From an uncultured Prevotella sp. (lineage in GTDB: Bacteria; Bacteroidota; Bacteroidia; Bacteroidales; Bacteroidaceae), in the NCBI GenBank assembly GCA_938023885.1, contig CALJCU010000443.1, positions 1 to 18,363 on the forward strand: a stretch of DNA of 18,363 nt, given 5' to 3'. The position numbers and the translations under genes were made by a program. Shown here one piece after another: positions 1-6,022 of this stretch (the first letter of the stretch is position 1; each line of letters opens with the position of its first letter). A model generated the notes under the pieces. It saw only the letters and a program-made list of their open reading frames with translations, did no database searches and was not told the DNA's origin.

Positions 1-182
1 TCATGCCTCACGACACCCTTCAAATCGTTGTCCCTTACAAGTATCTCTATCTCTTTAATGAGTCGCGGCGGGTCAGCGTGACTTATGAGAGAGAAGACAC
101 GGATGCCCAGCCTCATGTATATACTATCACATCCTTTAGCCGCCAGTTGTTGAGAATACAGTGGCGAGGTTTAAGAGGATAA
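1..182. other. Short stretch open on both strands; partial gene of undecided strand
   Basis: On the plus strand a frame stays open from the window edge to a TAA at 180-182. It encodes 59 residues from an ATG at position 3 and may be the C-terminal end of a gene that starts outside the window. On the minus strand a frame is open from a TAA at 171-173 to the left edge (57 codons, first ATG at 114-116). I recognise neither product. The plus frame is followed by a strong hairpin at 248-284, which would fit the end of a plus-strand gene. The neighbouring transposase remnants mean either frame may be a decayed fragment. The sequence outside the window would decide this. Confidence 0.3.
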
Positions 183-213
183 TATTCAATACAGAGATAG
201 AATTCATAGAATT

Positions 214-237
214 AACTCGGCAAAAACTCGGCAAAAA
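214..237. repeat. Tandem repeat, 2 x 11 bp
   Basis: Two adjacent copies of AACTCGGCAAA lie at 214-224 and 225-235, followed by extra A residues. They sit between the open stretch at the left edge and the hairpin at 248-284. No function is evident; this may be slippage debris in a decayed intergenic region. Confidence 0.5.
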
Positions 238-247
238 TCTTAAGGCA

Positions 248-284
248 AAAAGCTAACTACTTTGAAATAAGGTAGTTAGCTTTT
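248..284. terminator. Bidirectional Rho-independent-like hairpin
   Basis: A 13-bp perfect stem (248-260 with 272-284) begins with AAAA and ends with TTTT. The helix core is GCTAACTAC/GTAGTTAGC, extended inward by a wobble pair and two A-T pairs around a five-base loop. The A and T ends let it read as a terminator on either strand, although the T run is short. It lies between the undecided left-edge gene and the minus-strand transposase remnant, so it could serve either one, or be a remnant of an IS end. Confidence 0.6.
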
Positions 285-325
285 AAGATGGTGCGTCTGA
301 CGGGCAAACCGCATTCCAATTCCCG

Positions 326-901
326 TTAGTAATCAGAATTGTCCTTCTCACGGTGTATAGAGAACCTGCGCCTGAGTTGCCTCTTCCCAATTCCACCATC
401 GCCCTTCCTGCCGGGCTCCTCATGCAATGAGAAGTCGAAAGGCAATGTGGATTTTCCATCGAAGAATGCGCATAGGAGCAGTTTGTAGCCGGGAACATAG
501 TTCCTCTTTACATGATCGAAAACCTTCGTTATATGCTCCATGAACTTTCCGCTCTTTTCCAATGCGGTGTCATCAATAATCACGCATGAGTTCCCGTCGT
601 CAGTTTGTATACCGTTCCTCTGAAGGACGCACATAAAGCGGATAACTGTGCAGTTCATAAGCCGGCGCCAGTCCATGGAAGGACGTTCCGGCATGCGGTA
701 GTAGCAGTTCTTGCCGGTTTCAAGGAGGCCATAGAAACCTTTCCTATACATAGAGTGAATAGTCTCTCCGTTGATTCGGAATAGGCAAAGAGAAAGGATG
801 AGCTGCACCGCAGATATGCCATCATGTTTCTCCAATGACAAACGGCATAGCAGATGACCAAGCCCAAATTTGGAGAAAAGGTTGAGAATATCAGTGCTCA
901 T
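326..901 (-). pseudogene. Truncated IS4-type transposase (N-terminal part)
   Basis: About 192 residues can be read from ATG 899-901 to a TAA at 326-328. The protein contains IDDTALEKSGK followed by KVFDHVKRNY and GYKLL. This matches the first catalytic Asp block of IS4-superfamily DDE transposases that are common in Bacteroidales. Full-length members are roughly 400 residues or more; here the frame ends just after a HREKDN-type segment, so the second Asp and the Glu of the DDE triad are missing. The open frame continues upstream to 1117, but that extension is antisense to a different IS fragment and to the terminator, and I regard it as fortuitous. The product would be non-functional. The exact IS family is not resolved. 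Confidence 0.75.
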
Positions 902-903
902 CT

Positions 904-1034
904 TACAAGCCATATGCCAATATACTATAGGACCTATCCCGGCAACATTCCCGACTCGCACAGCGTGAAGACCATGTTGAAAGATCGGGATGACGTAGGA
1001 TTCCCCCGCGTTATTCTTGTGACCGACCGAGGGA
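904..1034 (+). pseudogene. Fragment of a second transposase (IS1634/DDE_Tnp_1-like)
   Basis: In the plus frame this segment encodes PIYYRTYPGNIPDS, then KTMLKD, DDVGFPRV and ILVTDRG. This is the region around the second catalytic Asp (VTDRG) of IS1634/IS1549-like DDE transposases. Only about 43 residues remain. The left edge abuts the start codon of the oppositely oriented IS4-type remnant, and the right edge runs into a terminator hairpin. No start codon or remaining domain accompanies it. The family call rests on remembered motif similarity, so the exact IS name is uncertain. Confidence 0.65.
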
Positions 1035-1035
1035 T

Positions 1036-1068
1036 AAAAGTGCGCCGCCCTTCCGGGCGGCGTCTTTT
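1036..1068. terminator. Strong bidirectional Rho-independent terminator
   Basis: A perfect 8-bp GC stem, CGCCGCCC (1043-1050) with GGGCGGCG (1055-1062), closes a TTCC loop. It is flanked by AAAAG on the left and CTTTTT on the right, which extend the helix and provide T tracts in both directions. On the minus strand it follows directly after the TAA (1068-1070) of the acyl-CoA ligase gene, so it is most likely that operon's terminator. It also blocks readthrough from the IS remnants on the plus strand. Confidence 0.88.
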
Positions 1069-2735
1069 TATTTTGTATACAGGAAACGTTTGATGGACCG
1101 CTTCGGTGTCTTCTCAAACTCTTCCTCGTGTATCCTTATCTCCGACAGACGGCAGTAGGCAGGCTGCGCGGCATTGAGTGTCTTGCGGTTCTGCTCCATG
1201 ATGTCCTTGATGTCACTGTCGTTCAATCCCATGCTCTTCGCTGCCTCATAGTCGGGATGCACAAGACCCACAAGTTTGTCACCTTCCTGGATAACAATAC
1301 TTTCATTGACAAGCGTCAGCGAGTTGAGCTTGTCCTCAATCTCCTCCGGATAGATGTTCTGGCCGTTGGAACCGAGCAGCATATTCTTAGAGCGCCCCTT
1401 GATGAAGATGTTGCCTTCAGCATCCATCAGGCCGAGATCACCCGTATGGAACCATCCGTTCTCATCAATAGCAGCCTTCGTTGCCTCCTCATTCTTATAA
1501 TAGCCGAGCATAACGTTAGGACCTTTGCAGAGAATCTGGCCTGGAACATTGGCGGGATCAGGACTGTCTATCTCTACTTGCATGTGTAAGGCTGCCTTGC
1601 CGCAGGAGCCCGGAACGAAGCGTGACCAGTCTTCATAACCGATGATCGGAGCACACTCTGTAGCACCATAGCCTACGGTATAGTGGAAGCCGATACGGTG
1701 AAGAAACTGCTCCACCTCCTGAGAGAATGCAGCGCCACCCACGATGACCTCGTAGAAGTTGCCACCGAAGGTGTTTGTCACCTGCTCATTGATGCGCTCG
1801 TAGATTTTCTTGTTGATACCCGGCATCTTCAGCAGCAAGCGCATACGTGGATCCTGCAGCTTCGGGAACACTTTCTTACGGATAATCTTCTCGATGATAA
1901 GTGGCACGGAGATGATGATGCGCGGCTTGACATCCTGGAATGCTGCAGCGACAATAGCGGGGGAAGGAATGCGTGTGAGGTAGTAGACGTGGCAGCCTTT
2001 CAGGAACTCGAAGAGGAACTCGAAGGACATGCCGTACATGTGTGCCATAGGTAAAATGCTGATGACGTTGTCACCAGCTTTCAGGACGGTTCTTCCGATC
2101 ACATGCTCAGCGAAATCAATATTGCTCCACAGAGCACGGTAAGGAATCATCACACCCTTCGAAAAGCCTGTCGTACCACTGGTATAGTTGATAAGTGCCA
2201 TTTCATCGGGGTTCCGATCGATGTAATAGTGTACGTGCTCCTTACGGAAATACTTCGGATACTCGTGTCCGAACATCTCGTTGAGGTGCTCGCGTGCATA
2301 AGTAAGTTTGCCGGTACGAGAGATGACAAGTGAGTAGTCGGGGATGTAGATGATACCCTCCAGCCCCGGCATCTTCTCAGGGTCGACCTGCGTAGCCACG
2401 ACATCACCCACAAAGAGCAGCTTGGCATCAGAGTGGTTGACGATGTTGTGAATCTGGTCGGGAGTGAACTCGTGGAGGATAGGGACCGCGATAGCGCCAT
2501 AGGTCAGTACGGCGAGAAATGCGGCAGCCCAGGCGGCACTGTTACGGCCGCATAGTGCGATTTTGTCGCCTTTCTGTACACCGGAGCTCTCAAACATGAT
2601 GTGGAGCTTTTCGATTTTTCGCGCCACATCATGATACTGCAGTGTGGCACCCTTATAATCGGTCAGCGCATCACGCTCCCAATTTCTAATGATGCTGTTT
2701 TGGATAAGTTGATTGAAACTTGGAATCTTTTCCAT
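1068..2735 (-). CDS. AMP-forming long-chain acyl-CoA synthetase-like ligase (copy 1)
   Basis: This 555-residue member of the ANL adenylating superfamily would activate a carboxylic acid, probably a fatty acid, to an acyl-adenylate and then a CoA thioester in the cytoplasm. All core motifs are visible: the P-loop YTSGTTGFSKG (184-194), GYGATE (355-360) at the acyl/adenine pocket, GWFHTGDLG (427-435) with the ribose-binding Asp, the hinge block GRSKNMLLGSNGQN (447-460), and a C-terminal TPKRSIKR segment (543-550) supplying the adenylation Lys. Length is normal for short bacterial FadD-like enzymes. The ATG at 2733-2735 is a good start because the paralog upstream starts at the equivalent point. 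It lies 48 bp after that paralog and probably shares its promoter. No signal peptide. Substrate chain length cannot be read from sequence; an acyl-ACP or other acyl substrate remains possible. Confidence 0.9.
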   Translation of the reverse strand: MEKIPSFNQLIQNSIIRNWERDALTDYKGATLQYHDVARKIEKLHIMFESSGVQKGDKIALCGRNSAAWAAAFLAVLTYGAIAVPILHEFTPDQIHNIVNHSDAKLLFVGDVVATQVDPEKMPGLEGIIYIPDYSLVISRTGKLTYAREHLNEMFGHEYPKYFRKEHVHYYIDRNPDEMALINYTSGTTGFSKGVMIPYRALWSNIDFAEHVIGRTVLKAGDNVISILPMAHMYGMSFEFLFEFLKGCHVYYLTRIPSPAIVAAAFQDVKPRIIISVPLIIEKIIRKKVFPKLQDPRMRLLLKMPGINKKIYERINEQVTNTFGGNFYEVIVGGAAFSQEVEQFLHRIGFHYTVGYGATECAPIIGYEDWSRFVPGSCGKAALHMQVEIDSPDPANVPGQILCKGPNVMLGYYKNEEATKAAIDENGWFHTGDLGLMDAEGNIFIKGRSKNMLLGSNGQNIYPEEIEDKLNSLTLVNESIVIQEGDKLVGLVHPDYEAAKSMGLNDSDIKDIMEQNRKTLNAAQPAYCRLSEIRIHEEEFEKTPKRSIKRFLYTK

Positions 2736-2758
2736 GGGTAAATATCTTCGGTATTAAT

Positions 2759-2788
2759 AATACGGTCAATTTATAGAATACGGTCAAT
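2759..2788. repeat. 12-bp direct repeat between the two ligase genes
   Basis: AATACGGTCAAT occurs at 2759-2770 and again at 2777-2788, a period of 18 bp. The second copy overlaps the TGA (2784-2786) of the upstream ligase gene, and both copies lie in the 48-bp gap before the downstream ligase. It may be a small duplication or a binding site; nothing in the sequence decides. Confidence 0.5.
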
Positions 2789-4454
2789 CGCTTGTCCTTA
2801 CGGCATAGAGATAACGTTTAATTGACTTTTTCGGCGTTTTCTCAAACTCTGTGTCGTGAAGTTGTATCTCACTTATTTTGCAGAAAGAGGGCAGTTGCCT
2901 GTTAAGTTCCTGCCTGTTCTGCTCCATGATGCTGCTGAGGTCGTTCTTGTTGAATCCGAGCTGTTGTGCAGCCTCAAAGTCGGGATGGACCAGACCTACG
3001 AGTTTGTCGCCTCTCTGTACAATGAGACTCTCGCCGACCATCGCCATGGAGTTGAGTTTGTCTTCGATCTCCTCGGGGTAGACATTCTGTCCATTGGAAC
3101 CCAACAGCATATTCTTGATGCGTCCTACGATGAAGAGGTGTCCATCAGGGGTCATACGTCCCAAGTCACCGGTATGAAACCATCCCTCGCTGTCAAGGGC
3201 AGCATGTGTCGCTTTCTCGTCCTTATAATAGCCGTCCATCACATTGAGTCCACGGGTAATGACTTCACCGGGGATATTCTCAGGATCACGACTCAGCACC
3301 TTGACTTCCATGTTCTCAGCCACAGTACCGCATGAGCCTGGCACAAAGTCATGCCAGTCGGAATAAGAGACTATAGGCCCGGTCTCTGTCGTGCCGTAGC
3401 CGATGGTGACGGGGAAGCCTATTTCCACTAGGAACGATTCTATCTCCTTGCTCAGTCCTGCTCCCCCCACGATAATCTCGTAAGCGTTGCCGCCCATCTC
3501 ATCCTTGACGAGCTGGCAGACGTGGTCACGCACTTTTTTGCCGATACCCGGCATGTGCATCATCAGGCGTAGACGGGTATTGAGTAATGGAAAAATTTTC
3601 TTACGGATAATCTTCTCAATGACAAGCGGAACCGACACCACCACACACGGATGGACATCTGCCATAGCAGTCTGGATAATGGTAGGACTCGGCAGACGGG
3701 TAAGGAAATAGATATGATGACCGATACAGAACTGCAACAAGAACTCACAGCTCAGGCCATACATATGAGCCATGGGAAGAATGCACAGTGCATCGGCTTC
3801 CTTGGGGAGGTTGCTGCCCAGGACATGCTCCAGATAGGTGATGTTGCTCCATATCACACGATAGGGGAGCATCACACCTTTGGAGAAGCCCGTTGTGCCG
3901 CTCGTATAATTGATCATTGCCAGGTCATCGGTCTTGTCCTCATAATAGTGGACATGCTCCTTACGGAAGTATTTGGGATATTTCTTGCCAAACTCTTCAT
4001 TGAGATGCTCACGGGCATAAGTGATCTTTTCCGATCGGTCCAGGACAATAGAGTAGTCGGGGATATAAACAATACCCTCCAAGTGGGGCATCTGCTCATA
4101 GTTGAGCTGCGTGGCAATAACGTCACCTACAAAGAGCAGGCGGGCGTCAGAGTGATTCACCACATTATATATCTGTCCGGGAGTGAATTCGTGCTGGATA
4201 GGAACAGCAACAGCACCATAGGTGAGCGTTGCTAAAAAAGCGCACGCCCACATCGAACTGTTACGTCCACAAAGTACTACTTTATCCCCTTTCTGTAGTC
4301 CAATACTCTCAAACATGATGTGCAGCTTCTCTATCTTGCGGGCTACATCATGATATTGAAGTGTTGCACCTTTATAGTCTGTCAGGGCATCTTTATACCA
4401 ATTGTTAATGATGGTATCTTCAAGCAGCTTATTGAAACTGGGTGTACTTGTCAT
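2784..4454 (-). CDS. AMP-forming long-chain acyl-CoA synthetase-like ligase (copy 2)
   Basis: A 556-residue paralog of the adjacent ligase with the same expected reaction, ATP-dependent acyl-CoA formation. With numbering from the start chosen here, the P-loop YTSGTTGFSKG is at 183-193. GYGTTETGPIV, GWFHTGDLG, GRIKNMLLGSNGQN and TPKKSIKR follow in the usual order. The frame is open to an ATG at 4506-4508, but I place the start at ATG 4452-4454. The longer start lies inside a promoter (4478-4509), upstream of where transcription would begin, and the shorter start gives an N terminus (MTSTPSFNKL) that aligns with MEKIPSFNQL of copy 1. The two proteins share an identical block of 29 residues near the N terminus while the DNA there differs at silent positions, pointing to an old duplication under purifying selection. 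It is first in a two-gene operon. Confidence 0.9.
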   Translation of the reverse strand: MTSTPSFNKLLEDTIINNWYKDALTDYKGATLQYHDVARKIEKLHIMFESIGLQKGDKVVLCGRNSSMWACAFLATLTYGAVAVPIQHEFTPGQIYNVVNHSDARLLFVGDVIATQLNYEQMPHLEGIVYIPDYSIVLDRSEKITYAREHLNEEFGKKYPKYFRKEHVHYYEDKTDDLAMINYTSGTTGFSKGVMLPYRVIWSNITYLEHVLGSNLPKEADALCILPMAHMYGLSCEFLLQFCIGHHIYFLTRLPSPTIIQTAMADVHPCVVVSVPLVIEKIIRKKIFPLLNTRLRLMMHMPGIGKKVRDHVCQLVKDEMGGNAYEIIVGGAGLSKEIESFLVEIGFPVTIGYGTTETGPIVSYSDWHDFVPGSCGTVAENMEVKVLSRDPENIPGEVITRGLNVMDGYYKDEKATHAALDSEGWFHTGDLGRMTPDGHLFIVGRIKNMLLGSNGQNVYPEEIEDKLNSMAMVGESLIVQRGDKLVGLVHPDFEAAQQLGFNKNDLSSIMEQNRQELNRQLPSFCKISEIQLHDTEFEKTPKKSIKRYLYAVRTSD

Positions 4455-4477
4455 TGCACAAATTCCGATTTTGCGTG

Positions 4478-4509
4478 CAAAGTTAATACCTAAACTGCAC
4501 ATTTGCAAA
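4478..4509 (-). promoter_or_regulatory. Bacteroidota promoter for the ligase operon
   Basis: Read on the minus strand, TTTG (4506-4509) is followed after exactly 20 bp by TAACTTTG (4478-4485). This matches the -33 TTTG / -7 TAnnTTTG consensus of the Bacteroidota primary sigma factor. Transcription would begin about 10 bp before the ATG at 4452-4454, leaving a very short leader. AT-rich DNA with tandem T/A tracts lies upstream. Confidence 0.8.
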
Positions 4510-4540
4510 TTAAATGTGCATTATTTTCGGTTTGAGCGTG

Positions 4541-4564
4541 TTTTTTATTACATTTTTTATTACA
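4541..4564. repeat. Tandem 12-bp AT-rich repeat
   Basis: TTTTTTATTACA occurs twice in direct succession (4541-4552 and 4553-4564). It lies about 30 bp upstream of the -33 element of the ligase promoter, where phased A-tracts (seen on the minus strand) could act as an UP-like element or bend DNA. It may equally be simple slippage in a 150-bp intergenic region. Confidence 0.5.
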
Positions 4565-4577
4565 TTGTCCGTTTATC

Positions 4578-4600
4578 GGGCATTAATACCAATAATGCCC
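4578..4600. terminator. Inverted repeat after the DUF3078 gene, possible terminator
   Basis: GGGCATTA (4578-4585) and TAATGCCC (4593-4600) form a perfect 8-bp stem with a 7-base loop, 7 bp past the stop of the DUF3078 gene. On that gene's strand no T run follows immediately; A-rich sequence comes only further on. It is therefore an imperfect terminator candidate, and could stabilise the transcript end or bind a protein instead. Confidence 0.4.
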
Positions 4601-4607
4601 AAAATGT

Positions 4608-5873
4608 TTATATGCTGTAGGAGAATCCAATGGAGAAATACTCACGGAACATCCAGTATCCTAACTTGTCGTCTTTTGCGCGTCCGTCATCGAAGCGCGG
4701 ATAGAGGGAAATCTTTGTTGCCAGATAACGGTTGAACTGGAACGAGAGCGTATTCTCCCATTCGGCATCTGTACGTTTGTAGGTGGTGTATCCGTAAAGG
4801 CGTGTCTTCCACGATATGTTATCGGTGAAGTTCCACGTCAGGTCTATCGTGGTCTGCGAACCGAAGTCGTGCAGCGAATGATGATCCTCATCAATACCAT
4901 TGTTTGTAGCGAGTGCCAGACGGCCTACATATTTATAGTTGTATGCGAAAGGAGCGAGGTGGATACTTCCCTTGAGCTTTCCCTTGAGCCCGTTGACAGA
5001 ATAATCCATACCGACAGAGAGGTTGATGTTGAGCGGAGAGAAGAGATCCGACTGCACGTAGTGACTGTTCGCCTTATAGTGGCGAGCCCACTGTGTCTGT
5101 GCGATGAGCTGGAATGTATAATACCATTTGCTGGCGGCCTGCAGGCCGAGTTTACCCGTGTAGCGTAACATGTCCTCTGTGGGCTTGGCTTTGTGAATTG
5201 AATCGCTTCTGGACGTCTGCATGCCGAACTTCATCTCCAGTTTGTTATCCCACTTTACCTTTTGCTTGTTGTTGTAGTTGGCAGCGAGTGTTACGGAGCC
5301 CATCATGGAGTAGTTGCTCTCCCCCCCCTGATACCAGTTATTGGACAGATAGTTCTGTAGGAACTGAAGGTAATAATCACCTCCGAAGGACCAAAAGTTG
5401 GGCTTGAAGACAACGAGATCAATAGATTGGCGCTCAGGCTCTTTCGGTAGCTCCCTTTCAATGATTGCCGTTGGACTCTCCTTGACGGTCCTGGGCCGGA
5501 TGACAGGTCCCGTTGCCTCAAGCCGGCGTTGTGTATTCTCCACCCATTCGGGATGAGACAGATAGAGCGCAAGCAGTATGCTGTCTGTCATACTCATGTC
5601 CTTTCCCAAGGACAGGGCTTTGTCTGTCACACTCTCATAGAACGTGGGCGGCAGGAAATAGGGAGCAGTGTCGATGGGCTTGACAGCTGTTGCATGCACC
5701 GAGTCACGGTAGAGAGAGTCTCGAAAAAGAAATAGAGAATCGGCATATCTCCGCACTATTCTCACCTCTGCATTATTGGACAATCCGTGCCAGCGGCGCT
5801 GAGGAGCGGCCATCATGGAGAGGGGGATGACGGACAGGGTAACAAATACTATGAAGAGCTTATGGAATGTCAT
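4608..5873 (-). CDS. DUF3078 family protein, probable outer-membrane beta-barrel
   Basis: This exported protein of 421 residues has no established function. The N terminus from MTFHKLF has a basic start, a hydrophobic core and an Ala-rich end typical of a signal peptide (about residues 1-23). The middle carries the block that identifies DUF3078: FWSFGGDYYLQFLQNY, NNWYQGGESNYS, then a KWDNKLEMKFG strand and tested-strand-like repeats with alternating aromatic residues to a C-terminal YFSIGFSYSI. This pattern suggests an outer-membrane barrel. The longer reading to 5882 would need a TTG; the ATG at 5871-5873 is better and lies 28 bp after a good promoter. An eight-base G tract on the coding strand (5321-5328) falls in the conserved QGGE motif. 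It is transcribed alone, divergently from pyrG. Confidence 0.85.
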   Translation of the reverse strand: MTFHKLFIVFVTLSVIPLSMMAAPQRRWHGLSNNAEVRIVRRYADSLFLFRDSLYRDSVHATAVKPIDTAPYFLPPTFYESVTDKALSLGKDMSMTDSILLALYLSHPEWVENTQRRLEATGPVIRPRTVKESPTAIIERELPKEPERQSIDLVVFKPNFWSFGGDYYLQFLQNYLSNNWYQGGESNYSMMGSVTLAANYNNKQKVKWDNKLEMKFGMQTSRSDSIHKAKPTEDMLRYTGKLGLQAASKWYYTFQLIAQTQWARHYKANSHYVQSDLFSPLNINLSVGMDYSVNGLKGKLKGSIHLAPFAYNYKYVGRLALATNNGIDEDHHSLHDFGSQTTIDLTWNFTDNISWKTRLYGYTTYKRTDAEWENTLSFQFNRYLATKISLYPRFDDGRAKDDKLGYWMFREYFSIGFSYSI

Positions 5874-5901
5874 ATTAACCAAGATGATAAATTATCAGTT
5901 G

Positions 5902-5932
5902 CAAAGGTAGTAATAATGAAAGACAAATCAAA
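5902..5932 (-). promoter_or_regulatory. Bacteroidota promoter for the DUF3078 gene
   Basis: On the minus strand TTTG (5929-5932) is followed after 19 bp by TACCTTTG (5902-5909), a full match to TTTG-N19-TAnnTTTG. The ATG at 5871-5873 lies 28 bp downstream, leaving a leader of about 20 bases. Confidence 0.8.
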
Positions 5933-5950
5933 AAAATAGTAAAATGATTT

Positions 5951-5982
5951 GTTGCGTATCTCACAAAATAGCCGTATCTTTG
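5951..5982 (+). promoter_or_regulatory. Bacteroidota promoter for pyrG-yidC
   Basis: TATCTTTG (5975-5982) matches the -7 consensus TAnnTTTG. The -33 element is degenerate: GTTG (5951-5954) stands at a 20-bp spacing, while a full TTTG (5948-5951) stands at 23 bp. The GTG start of pyrG is 40 bp downstream of the -7 box. Confidence 0.65.
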
Positions 5983-6022
5983 CAACAAAAATTTTATATA
6001 ATCATACTAAATCCTCAACAAC

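Noticed and set aside
214..284. Repeats near the left edge as a CRISPR remnant or IS terminal repeat
   Set aside because: There are only two 11-bp units with no spacer, and the hairpin reads best as a terminator; no matching terminal repeat was found elsewhere in the window.
854..1093. Plus-strand frame of 79 codons as an intact gene
   Set aside because: Its first part is antisense to the IS4-type remnant, its middle is a fragment of another transposase, and its end runs through the terminator hairpin.
902..1117. N-terminal extension of the minus-strand transposase frame (open to 1117)
   Set aside because: It is antisense to the IS1634-like fragment and crosses the terminator hairpin and the end of the ligase gene; family similarity begins only at the ATG at 899-901.
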